Origin: Lojkania enalia
Lineage: Eukaryota; Ascomycota; Dothideomycetes; Pleosporales
Assembly (NCBI GenBank): GCA_010094045.1
Contig: ML986803.1
Coordinates: 1 to 64,000 of the forward strand
Direction: 5' to 3'
Length of the DNA stretch: 64,000 nt
Shown here: positions 38,101 to 50,500 of the stretch, piece by piece
Position numbering within the stretch: position 1 is the first letter of the stretch
How the letters are laid out: every line of letters begins with the position of its first letter
The notes under the pieces: model-generated
What the model saw: the letters and a program-made list of their open reading frames with translations, nothing else
Database searches by the model: none
What the model was told of the DNA's origin: nothing
Made by a program: the position numbers and the translations under genes

Positions 38101-41100
38101 TTGGGTCGAAAGCTTGGTAAAACCTGTCCAGTTTGTTGCAGCTTTCACTGACATGGTTCTGAATGACTTGAAAAGTTCAAGCCCTAATGTGGATGTGATT
38201 GTTGAAGTAGGTCCACATACCGCCTTAGGGGGGCCAATTCAGGAGATTCTTGCGCTCCCTGAGTTGAAAGAGATGTCTATCCGATATTATGGCTGTCTAG
38301 TTCGCAATACGAATGCACGAGATAGTATGCAGGCACTCGCTGCCAGTCTGGTACAGGAAGGCTACCCTGTAGATATGAAGGCCGTCAATTTCGCGGATGG
38401 TAGAGATCATCGTGTAAAGGTACTGCCGGACTTACCATCATATCCTTGGAACCACCAGATCAGGCATTGGGTAGAGCCAAGATTCAACAAAGCTCTGCGA
38501 GAGCGGTCACAGCCACCCCACGACCTCCTAGGCTCCCTCGTAGAGGGATCGAATCCGACGATGCCGTCATGGCGTCACATCCTTCGCATATCCGAGTATC
38601 CGTGGACCAGAGACCATGTCATTCAGTCTAATATCCTGTACCCAGCAGCAGGTTACATTTGCCTAGCCATCGAGGCTATAAAGCAGCTCACAACGATTGA
38701 TCAGACGAACAACGCCCAAGAGGTATCAGGCTACCGGTTACGAGACGTTAACTTTCTGAAAGCTTTGATGATACCGAATAACTCAGATGGGGTTGAAATC
38801 GAAACGACCATACGCCCAGTTCGCGAGAAAGACGTCAGCATGCGAGGATGGAAGCTCTTTGAGGTTTGGACGGTGACGGCAGATAATCGATGGACCCAAC
38901 ACGCGAAAGGCTTGGTTACAGTCGAATTCGAAAGTCCTAACTCTTTCAAACCAGCAGAGCGCATTCAAAATATCGAAGGCGATATAAAACGTGTCGTCCC
39001 AGCTGATCTATTTGCAAACTTGAGAGCCTTGGGTATCGCCCATGGTCCCAGATTCCAGAATATGAAGAACATTGTACAGTCCGGATCAGACCCACGCAGC
39101 CTGGTTACCATGGCTGTGGCCGACATATCTGTACCCAACGATCTTCCTCGCGATCATGTAATAAATCCTGTTACCTTGGACTCGGTCATCATTGCTCCAT
39201 ACTCGGCTATTAGAGGCGCCGCCGCCCATGAGTCCGCCGCCAAAGTACCTCGCTCAGTCGAAAGCTTCTGGGTATCCAGCAAGATCAGCCACGTGGCAGG
39301 AAATCTTCTCAAAGCTCACTCTCAACTAGTCCGCGACGACGACCAAGTATTGGAGGCCGACGTTTCCGTTTCTAACGAAGACGATGGGGACGTGGTTTTG
39401 AAAATGAAACGCTTCACATATCAATCCTTGGGACAAAATATTCCAGTCCAACAAACTCCTTCATGGAAGAAAAAGTTGTGTAGCAAGATAGAATGGTCGC
39501 TTGATATCTCACTCCGTTCACCCGCCACTATTTCGTCGATCCAAAAACAACTGGGCATGAAAACAGACACTACGCAAGATAATCTTGCACGTGACATCTT
39601 GCGGGCTTGCATTCATTTCATAGAAAAGACGCTCGATACATTGGGTCCGGACGCAGTCAACAAAATAAACCCAGATTTCTTGAAACATCACGTCTGGATG
39701 AAACACGCATTGCAGAAGGTAGCTCCTGCGAAACCGCGCCTCGATAATTTTGATCGGCCTTTTGATATCAACCGAGTCGCCGCGTCCTCAGAGTACGGTG
39801 AGATCATATGCCGAGTTGGGAATCAACTGAATGAGGTATTGCTTGGGAAAGTGACACTCTTTGATCTAATGACCCAGGACAATCTGCTGTCTAGATTTCA
39901 TAAGGAATCGCCCTCAGTGAAGAGGGCAGGATCACAACTCGCCGGGTTATTGCGCCATTTAGTGCACAAAAACCCGCGTATGAGTATCCTCGAGGTTGGT
40001 GCGGGACCCGGTGCCATGACAAGCTACGCTCTGGAAGTCCTCGGTACAGACAGATCCGGTGGTCCACATGCGTCCTCGTATCACTACACAGATATCTCGA
40101 CAGCTTTCATTGAGATGGCTCGAGCAAACTTTTTGCCCTGGAATGAATTGATCTCTTTCAACGTACTGGACATTGAATCCGACCCGGCGACGCAAGGCTT
40201 TGCCAATGGCACTTACGATGTTGTGATCGCTTCTCGTGTCCTTTATAACACCAATTCGATTTCGCACACGCTTGGTAACGTTCGGAAACTTCTAAAACCT
40301 GGAGGTACACTTTTATTGACAGAGGAATTGCAAAATCCGATTGAGGTTCAGTTTGTCAATGGCTTGCTTCCTGGATGGTACTCTGGGAAAGACTGCGGGG
40401 AAAAAGCTTCGGACAAGTCAGTGCTAAGCACGGCCGTGTTAGATCGTGATCTTCGAAATGCTGGCTTTACCGGGATAGATATCCACCTACATGATTTGGA
40501 GAAAGCCGACATATCGACCTCGATTACAGTTATGTCGACGTTGCCAGAACCAATATCCCCAAAGTTGCTTGTCGACCCAGATGAAGTGGTTATTATCACG
40601 AATAGGAAAACAAGTTCTCCGCCCCTCGAATGGATAGAAGGCCTCCAAAAATCCATAGCTGCGCACAGGTATTCTGATGAGAAAGAAGGAAAGGTCCCTA
40701 TTGTCCAGGATCTAGAGTCTGCTTCGGCTACAGCTGCATGGTACGAGGACAAGATCTGTATTTTCGTGGGTGAGATGGACGAACCCATCTTGTACGATCT
40801 CAGCTCGACTGCTTTGGAAGGAATACGGGCAATGAGTACCAATTGCAAGGGTCTAATTTGGGTCACACGTGGTGGCGCCGTCGATTGCGAACGACCCGAA
40901 GTTAGTCTTGTGTCCGGGTTCGTTCGCGCATTACGCACCGAGTATGTCGGCCGAAAGCTTATAACTCTTGATCTTGACCCAAAAGAGCTTTTCTGGTCTG
41001 AAGTTGGAGTAACCACTATCGTTCGAATCCTACAAAGCAGCTTCGGGGACTCCGAACACGGCAGCGTTGGAGCAAGGGGCCCGAGAGAATTCGAATATGC

Positions 41101-43439
41101 CGAGAGAGAGGGTATCATCCTCGTCCCGCGCTTCTACCATGATGTGGCGAGAGATCAAACGATTTCTTCCAATCTCGAACAGATCCATACGCAGGATAAT
41201 GCTACCATCGCGCCGTTATATCAAGCAGACCGCCCTCTGTGCCTGATTCCAGGCTCATCGGCATTTACTGACGACGTCTACGCGAACGCTTTCGGTGATT
41301 GTCTTGCACCAAACTTGGTAGAGATAGAGCCCAAGGCATACGGAACCAGTTTACATCACACAGACAAGAAATTCGTGAGCTTCGAATGCGCTGGTATTAT
41401 CACACGAATAGGCAACGAGGCGCTTGAGCAGGGTTATTCTGTCGGCGACCGCGTCCTCTGTATCATGCGTCAGTCGAAATTATCCAGTCGCGTGATCATC
41501 GAGTGGACCTCAACGACACGAATACCAGCGCAGCTAAGCTTTGAGGCTGCAGCATCCATACCTCTGGGTTTTCTCACAGCGTATTATTCTCTCCTCGAAA
41601 TCGCTCGATTAAAGTGTGGACAATCAGTCTTGATTCACGATGCGGCAAGTGACGTTGGACAGGCTGCGATCATGGTTGCTCGACATCTCAAAGCAGAGGT
41701 CTTTGCCACCGTTGGCAGCCCTGAAGAGCAGGATTTTATTACACACAAGTATAGCCTTCCGGTAAACCATATCTTCGGTAGCCGCAACGCATCTTTCGGG
41801 GTTGCTGTTCTCGCGGCTACCAAAACCCGTGGAGTCGACGTGGTATTGAATTCACTTCAAGGTTCGCTTCTGCAGGAAAGTTTCAACTTGGTTGCACCGC
41901 TCGGAACATTCATCGAGATCGGTGGATATGATGTGGAGCAAAACAGCTATCTGGAAATGCGGCCATTTACTCGCCATGTTTCGTTCTCAGCCATAGACAT
42001 CCCCACTCTATTGGAGCATGCGGGGCTGGATGTACATCGCTGCTTAGAGGGCGTTGTTGGTCTTCTGGAAGCGAAAGCGATTTCACCAATTCATCCTCTT
42101 AGCGTCTATCCTATGGCGGATATGGCAGAAGCTATTGACGTAATGAAGACGGGGCGACATGTGGGCAAGGTCGTCTTGTCGGTCGATCCCAACGAGATGG
42201 TTCCTGTGTTTCCACGGAAGACTGCTGCACATTTTTCGCCCGACTCGTCATACCTGATTGTAGGAGGCACTGGTGGCTTGGGTCGGTCTGTGGCACATTG
42301 GATGGTGTCACGTGGGGCTAAAAACCTCATTATTCTTTCTCGCAATGCATTGAAGAGTGAGAAAACAGCTGCGTTGGCCAAGGAGCTACGCGAGAGAGGA
42401 TGCTCTCGCGTACTGCTTGTTAGCGGTGACGTCGGTAGGGAGTATGAAGTTGCTAACGCAATTCAAAAGAGCGCAGACGAAGGACTCCCGCTCATTCGAG
42501 GTCTCATCCATGCTGCGTTTGTGCTGCGTGTAAGTAGAATATCGCATTCTGCCATTCAGGCAGCGCGTGTGGCAAGTAACTGACATAAATTTCCAGGATT
42601 CGTTTGTGGAGAGTATGACTCTCGATGACTACCAAACGACCATCGATAGCAAGGTCGCAGGTGTTTGGAACTTGCATAATCAGTTCAATCTACCCGGGGA
42701 CCTCGAGTTCTTCGTCCTGTTCTCCTCCATCAATGGTATTCTGGGCTACCCAAGCCAAGCTGCATACTCAACAGCTGGTTCATATGAAGATGCGATAGCT
42801 CATTACCGTGTGAAGCAATGCGGCCTTCCTGCTGTATCAATAGATCTCTCTCTCGTCGACGCTGTTGGTTATGTTGCCGAAGCATCTTCAGCCGAGATAA
42901 TTCGCAAGTCTCTCATCAAAGCGGGGCGGATGGCCATTGACGAAGACCAAGTGCTGGCCGCGCTCGAATCAGCCATCTTGTCGCCTTATAGCCCGCAGTT
43001 CATTATGGGTGGCATCAGTTCTGGTCCAGGTCCTCATTGGGACGTCGATGGCGATCTCGGGCGCGACATGCGCTTCCTGCCGCTCAAATACCGCCAGCCT
43101 TCCTCAAGCGGGGAGGACCAGAAGGATCAAGGAGGCGAGTCACTAGCGGCCAAAGTGGCTGCATGTGCTTCGCAGGATGAAGCGCTGCTAGTCGTCGAGT
43201 CTGCCTTGGCCGAAATGCTAGCAGATATGTTTTTGGTCCCAGTCGAGGATATTGACCTAAATGAGTCCCCTTCCCAGCAAGGTGTAGACTCGCTTATGGC
43301 CGTCGAGGTGCGCAACACACTTTCTAGTCAAGCGGGCGCTGCACTATCCATTTTCAATATCCTCCAAAGCCCTAGTTTGGCAGCATTGGCAGCGGATGTA
43401 GTGGCTCGCAGTTCATACGTGCAAGTTCCTGTTGCGTGA
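35144..43439 (+). CDS. highly reducing polyketide synthase, KS-AT-DH-CMeT-ER-KR-ACP
   Basis: Iterative type I PKS expected to build a reduced chain. Exons 35144-35353, 35432-35518, 35570-35627, 35707-36040, 36092-36375, 36487-37665, 37746-42529 and 42597-43439 give 7,779 nt, 2,592 aa, with every junction in frame. KS: Cys187 (ETACSSG), His322, His359. AT: FTGQGAQ near 583-589 and SHSSGE with Ser672. DH: His1008, Asp1196. CMeT: EVGAGPG at 1467-1473. ER: NADPH loop near 2017-2022. KR: GGTGGLG at 2224-2230, Tyr2369. ACP: GVDSL Ser2544 near the C terminus; no thioesterase or reductase follows. Departures from consensus: AT GHS reads SHS, DH HxxxG reads HVIQS, the CMeT His position is Tyr1551, ER GGVG reads SDVG, and the KR Asn position is Ser2374. 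An in-frame ATG at 35,090 would add 18 residues. Likely supplies the starter chain to the divergent non-reducing PKS. Confidence 0.93.
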
Positions 43440-44060
43440 AAACGAACGCAAGAATCACCAGTTAAGCATTGGGCTCGTTTAGTAAAGCAAGGTTCGAAAC
43501 AAAAGCGTTCACTGATGCGGATACAAACATCATGCAAACGAAATGTATTATGGTTGTGAGGAATGGTTGAGCAAAGAGGTTTCCCACCTGCTCATGTATG
43601 TCATGTGCTTATCTCTTGCCCCCCGTTGTGTCTTTGCATTACAATCTTACAAGCTCTTATGCAGCGACGCTCTACGGTAAGATGATTATTTTTCTCGTAA
43701 AAAATGCTTTCGATGTACCTAGAAGAGTCTATTGCTACATATTTAGCCTGTAACATTCCATTGTCGCACAGGCGATTTTTGAGACCTCGGGGAGTGTCGG
43801 GTGGGACTCGAGCGGGCTATATGAAGGAACCCGTAAGCGCCAAAGTCGAGAGTCAAAAATGCTTAGATAAGGCTTGTATAGTCATGTTAGACTATGAATA
43901 GATGTTATGAAAGTAAAATTCTGTTTGTTCTATTATAGAGGACAGAAATGTTGACCTAGAAAATGATGTTTGGCTAGAGAAGGCTGCTTGGCTAGGAAGG
44001 GATGTTGAGACTCTTTTCGGAAGGGGGGTCGAAACGGGAAGGAAGGGGAGAGAGCTCTAG
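43440..44060. other. 3' flank of the reducing PKS gene
   Basis: About 620 bp of ordinary composition before the right AT-rich tract. It should contain the 3' UTR. A 65-codon open frame at 43,704-43,901 has no support as a gene. A small minisatellite lies at 43,949-44,002. Confidence 0.5.
43949..44002. repeat. 18-bp imperfect tandem repeat, three units
   Basis: Units at 43,949-43,966, 43,967-43,984 and 43,985-44,002 share the pattern TGYTKRSCTAGRRAADGV. Function unknown. Confidence 0.55.
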
Positions 44061-44360
44061 GCAGGGTTGTTAAAAATAAAATTATCGTTTCGTAAAAAAT
44101 AAATTATCGTACTTGGCGATTATTTTATACTGAATAATATACGATATTATCGGATAATTTGGCGTATAAGCCATCTTTCCTTACTAAAATTTATCTCTTA
44201 TTATACGAAAGCTATTTTCTTTACTATTATAGCTTTAGAGGATAGCTCTCTAGTTTCTCTTAATTCTTTTAAATCGCTCGAAGTCTCTAGTAGTATAAGT
44301 TAGAAAAATACGTCTAGTATCTATTAATACTATTATAATCTATTAAAAAATAAGTCTATA
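44061..44360. other. AT-rich transition out of the gene island
   Basis: 300 bp where the composition changes to the RIP-type AT-rich pattern before retroelement D. A short repeat, AAATTATCGT, occurs twice near 44,079-44,110. No gene or element is recognised. Confidence 0.5.
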
Positions 44361-44562
44361 TAAGAAGGTCTAAGGATATAATAGGATTAGATATAATAAG
44401 AATCTATTATTATTAAAGCTAGAAAAAGAGAATAGAAGATATATAGTAGTAAGATATATATTATTTATTTACTTTAATCTAGGTAGATATAGGGTTATAT
44501 AAGAGCAACTACTATTATAGTATTATAGGAACAGAACTAAATTATAGGCCAGGACTTTTATA
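44361..44562 (-). repeat. left (3') LTR of element D
   Basis: 202 bp; pairs with 50,811-51,012. It begins TAAGAAGG where the other copy has TGAGAAGG and ends TTTTATA, probably TTTTACA before RIP. Confidence 0.88.
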
Positions 44563-44589
44563 ATATTCCCCTCCTCCTCCTCCTCTTTC

Positions 44590-47500
44590 TCTAATACTAA
44601 ATTATACGGACAAGTAGTTCTTTAGTAAAATTCCGCCCTATATCCCGTTCGAATTCTTCTAGAGTGATTATATCTTTATAGTCGCTCTAGTCGTTTTATA
44701 AAGGTATAGTATAACTAGTCTACTTATAAAGAAACTACTATTTTAGGCTACCTTCTCTTTTACTAATTACTCGTACATCTTAGATTTTCTTAAACTCCTA
44801 TTTATCTTTATTTCTAACGCTAATTAGTACTAGTTAATAGTTGTTCTATATTTAACTTAGTAATAGGTCTTAAATAATAGGGTAAAGTAGCGTTATATAG
44901 AAGATATTATAAATTTCTAATAGAGTGTTTAGTCGGTATATATTTCGTCTAATATTCTTATTAACTATATATTATTAATAGAGCTTATAGAGCTTCTTTT
45001 TTCTTATAGAGTCTATTTTAATATTATATATATTAAGCTAAACTTTATCTCCTAATTAGTATTATAATATAGGATCCCTTATATAATTGTAAATTTCTTA
45101 CTACTATTATTATATATAAGCTATTATTACTTATATAAATTCGACGCAGTCTTTTAGTTTACTAATAATCTATTTTACTATATAAATAGGGTCTCTAGAC
45201 TACTTTATTAGCGGCTTCTCTTCTAGTTATATAGATTCTCTTAAGTTTAGGTAATAGCTATAAGTAAGAAAGAATAGGCTGACTTTTATAGAGGAAGTAT
45301 CCCTAGTACTAACAGCAATTTAAGCTAGTAGTAGCTATAGATCCTAGTTATTCTAGTAGTAGTTATAATAGTAGTAGAGAAGCTCTTTAAGTAGCTAGTT
45401 TATATACTCTATACTTCTATCAGTCTCTAGATAGTATACTATTAATAACCTTTATTTAATCTTAAGAATTCGATAGATATATATCTATATATCTTATATA
45501 AACTATTCTCTTCTATTAGAAACTATTACTTATAGAAGCCTATAATATACTATAAAATACTCGATAAACTTATTAACTAATATTTAGCTCTTAAAGTCTA
45601 GGACGGTAATAAAGAGTATTTTTTTACTTAAATAGTCTATAATAATAAAAATATACTTATTACTATATATAGTTCTTAGTAAATTAATAATATAGTCTAT
45701 TAAAATTTCTAACTATACTCTTTTAGGGACTAGAAGAGAATATAGCAGGCCTTTTTTTCTAGAATACTAAACTATATTCCTACTATAAAAGTAGTAATTT
45801 TATATAAAGCGTTTAATATCTACTACTATTTTAGACTAAAAGTAGCGCTATAATATTAACCCGATTATAATATTCTTACTAGAGTAGCTAGCTAAGTAAG
45901 AGTTATAAGTCTCTTAGATTAGCTTTATATAAAGTAGCTCGCTCTTAAAAACTTAAGCGCGTTCTCTCTATATTAATCTATTTTCTAGGACTAAGAGGTT
46001 AAATAGGCTAATCTTAAGGTAATAGAGGGTTTCTAGAAGTATTCTCTCTCCTACTTTAGTAGTATAGAGAAGTATAATATATATCTTATCTTTTTCTTAG
46101 GTATCTTATTATAAGGTCTCTATTAGTATTTACTACTTTTTATATAATACCTTAGTTATAATATAGTTTATAAGCGAGCTATTAGTATAAGTAAGTTGTT
46201 ACCTTACTAAACTTTTAACAGCCTACCTAGATTAACGTATAATAGCTTAATATAGTAACGTATAATTAACCTATAAAGAATTACAAATTATTCTTATAAT
46301 CTTAGCTATTAATTAAGGTTAAGTTTTAACTAAGAATAGCGCTGTAACAACTTTTCGCTACCCTTAAAATACTCTCCGCTTTTAATACGCTAGAATAGCT
46401 GCGTAACATAATTATAAGCCGAATTTAAAGAAGCTTATAAAGATTAAAGGGGAGGTACTTATTAGCTATATTCTTAATTAGGATTTACGAGGATTTCCGC
46501 CTACAATCGACGGTATATAAGCTATAGTAAATAGACTATTAGCTAAGTATAGTACTAAGATCTCAGCCTTAATACGCGATTATATTAACTATATTAATAA
46601 AACTACCTTCCTTCCAGCCTTTAAAGCAGCCTATAATTAATTAATTATAGAAGCTAATATCTATATAAGCTTTTAAAGTAGTACTATTAAAACTTAATAT
46701 TAAGCTATATACGCTAATACTACTTATACTAAAAACTACCTTCTAAAAAGCTAAAACACCTAGTAACGTATGTAAACTAGAGGCTTAATTAATAATAATT
46801 TATAGTAGAATTTAGTAATATTAAGACTTATTACCTATATTAATTATCGCAGCCTTTAATTAGCTTTAAAAGAGTATTATAATAATAACGCATTCGATCG
46901 CACTAATAGCTAATTAAATTAAGAGCCTTAAATAAGTAAACGAGGCAGTAATAAAGTAAAAATAATAGAAAAGAAAGTAATTATAGAAGTAGAGGATTCT
47001 AATAAAAGCTGTAGGTAAGAATATAATTAATTAAAATAACGTTGAGGGGTAGATTAATAAGAAAATTCGTAATTAGAGTACTTAGCTATAAAAGAGTAAC
47101 TAGCCTTAATAGAGCTGTAGATACTATAAACAGCCTAGCTATAATACTTAAACGTGCTAAATTAATAGTATAGGTGTTAAATAATCTAATAGACTATTAC
47201 TTCTTATAGTATATATATATATAGTTGATAATTATCGTAATTAAATCGTTTAAATCTTAGTAGAGTAATAGCTTACTTATACTAATAGCTCGCTTATAAA
47301 CTACGTTAGACTCCCTTTTATCTATAGATTCCTCCCCTAATATAGAGTTTTCTAGAGCAACTACCTCTATCTAATTGTTAGGAGTATTTTTAGTATACTA
47401 GTTTCTAGTTTATATAGAAGCTATATAAACTCTATTCTTAAAATTAGACGGTCCGAAGAGTTAGCTAATCCTTCTCTAAATCCGCTTATTATTAGCTTCT

Positions 47501-50500
47501 TTTAGGAGATCCTAATCGCAACGCAAGAGAGTATTAGCTAAAATATTAAGTTTACCCGGCTTATATTTAAACTAGAAGTTAAACTGGGTAAGAAATACCG
47601 CCTATCTTACCTAATACTTAGAAAGCCTCTATACTTTAGTAAAGTATTTTAGGTTGTAATAATCTATATAAACTATAAAGTACGTAAATAGTTTTAAAAA
47701 CTTCTCCTATTCTTTAAAGTATTATATAACTACTAGTAATTCCTTATTATAGATTAGGTAGTTATACTCTATAAGAAGTATTCGCTTTAATATAAAAGTA
47801 ATAGGTTATAAAACTCCTTTATCGTTATATTATAGAAATATACCTCTAGTATACTAGCTAGAGGTATTATACTCTAGAATTATTTCCCTTTTAGAGTTAT
47901 ATTAGGCTAATACTAGTACTTATACAAAGTATTACTTTAGATAATTAAAGGCGGTAAGTACCTAATTATTAAGTTAAAACTATTTCTTCTCTTATTTCCT
48001 TTAGGTAAGAACTATTAGTAGAGTAACTACTTTAGAAAATTCCTTAATAAACTAGCGGTAGAAATTTGTAAAGTTTAAAAAGCTCTATATATTATAAATT
48101 AATATAGATGCTTTTTAGTTTTAGATTACTTTAACTTTTTATAGGTCTATTTAAATACCTTTTTCCGTATTAATAATAAAGCTAAGATATTTTATTATAT
48201 AAACTTTAAATTCGTATTTATTAATATTAAGTTAGAAGCTAGCATCTATTAGCTTTTAAAGGATTACTTTAATATAGTACTAATAGTCTTATAGGAAGCT
48301 GTTTATATATATAAGAATATTATTTAAGTATACTAAGATAAAATCGTTTAAATACTCCTAGATCGTATAATTAATATACTATTAGAAGGTACTTAAAGTA
48401 TTTATAAGGTTAAAAGATATAACCAGCTACTTATATAAACTATAGTAGGTTATAAATACTATCTTCTACTTATCTTCTTCTTTAATTCGGATCTTATTAA
48501 ATATAGTAATAATATTAAGTTTTGTAAACTATTTAGTTTAACTAATTTAATTTAGTATTTTTCGGATTAGAGGTAGAGGGTAGTAGTTTTTCTATATAAT
48601 AGCGTTTAGGGCGCGGTAGTTAATATAGAAATAGAGGCTATCCCCTAGTTTTTATATAAACAGGACTAGTACTATAATTAGAAAGTTACTAACCCAAATA
48701 AATCTTTTATTAAGGAGCTCTATTAGAGTCTTCTAAAGGACAAGGAGTATCTTCTATAATATTCTATATAAAGGACCTGAGGGAATCTTTAGAGAGCTTC
48801 TATCTTTCCCTTCCAGCTTAATTATATAGTCTACTTCTAGTCTTAAAGACGGTAGTTTATTAGCTTTCTATTAATTAAAGGTATAGAGCTACTATATATA
48901 TTCTTTAGAAAGTTTCGTACGAGGGTCTATCTTTAGCTTATTTTCTAGAGCCTTCTAAATATTAGCTATACTAATAGTAAAGATATAGGGTAGCTTAGTA
49001 AGGGAATCTTATAGGCGTTTCCTATAGTATTTCGCTATAGTAGAGAAAGTATATACTAAGATTTAGGTAATATTAGCCGTACGTTACTACTTCTAAAGCT
49101 TCTAGTTTCGTATAATTACCCCCGTTCTATAAATATATAGGATTTCCGTTTTTAGGTTAATAATTATATCCTTACTTTACCTTTATAAACGTCCTAAGAT
49201 TATACTATAATCTTCTTCTATCCTTAGAACTATATAAGTAAATACCCGACCTAGACCTGTCTAACTCCCGCCTATATCTAGTAAGTTAATAATAGCTACC
49301 TCTTTAATAATTCTAGCTAAGAAGTCGCTGAATAATAAGACTATTAATAGTATTAGAAGGCGGAGGTATTCTAGTTTAGCCTTTTATATAATCCTTTTCT
49401 CGACTATTATATATAAGTTACAGCTATTATCTATTAAGGCGAGAAGGCTAAAGGTATTATTAAGTAGTATAGGAGCTATAAATAGAGTACTAGTCATCTA
49501 AAATTAATTAAATTTATCTAGTACTTACTTATTTACCTACCCTTTTTATAGCTCTAAACGCCGACTTCTATTTAGAGTAATACTTTTCCCGTCCTATTAG
49601 CTTAAGTTATATCTCTATATTTCTTATTATACTAAATAGGCTCTAGCAGTATTATATAAGCCTAATTAAACTATATACTACTCTTAGGCGGAGTATAATA
49701 GTAGCTTTAAATAAAGTAACTCTTATTTCTATAGGTAAAATAAGTATTCTATTATTTTTAAATCTTTAGCTCTTTCTTAGTAATATTTCTTATCTTTTCT
49801 AGTAGTTAAAGCTTTATATTTAGGTGCTATATAAGTCTACAATTAGCTGTTAGTATCTAGTCTATAGTATTATTAATAGTAGCTAATAGTTGTAGTTGCG
49901 AGAGTAGCATAAGTAGCTATTTCTAGCTGTCCCTTATCTAACTAGTCTTCCCCCTATTAAAGAACTATATAAAAGCACTATTAAGTTTAACTACTTTAAA
50001 ACAGTTATTAAGAATATAAAGTTTCTATACGAAGGTCGTATATAATATAAGGTCTTCCTTACTAATACTACTAATTGTTAATTAGTAGAGCTTAGAATAA
50101 ATCTTCCCTTCTAAATCTTATATCTTAACTTAGTCTAGATAAGAGTCGTATAATACTTTTATAGAGAGACGATTATACTTAACTAGGAACTTAATAAAGG
50201 TCTTATTACCTTATCTTAGGTTTTTAAACTCGATCCTAGCTTACTTCTAATAGTAGGGGTTATTATATTATATATCTATAATTGTCTAGAATTTATTATA
50301 GATAAAAGTACCTATAGTAATATATTTTTCGTATAATTAAAGGTATATTCTAGTATTACTCTTATAAAACGATACTATATAGGCTACTACTATTATATCT
50401 ATTAAGTCTATAGATAAACTATTAATACGAATCTTAATCTTTATACTACTTTTCTAAATAGAATACGCTTTATAGTCTTCTTAGAACTTATCTAACTTAT

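Noticed and set aside
40348..41118. 256-codon minus-strand frame inside the reducing PKS
   Set aside because: It lies wholly antisense to the CMeT-ER linker and ER region; composition follows the sense gene, and no domain is recognisable.
35144..43439. PKS-NRPS hybrid or release domain at the C terminus of the reducing PKS
   Set aside because: The protein ends about 50 residues after the ACP Ser; no condensation, reductase or thioesterase motif follows.
43704..43901. 65-codon plus-strand open frame
   Set aside because: Short, unlike any family I know, and in the 3' flank of the reducing PKS with no splice or context support.
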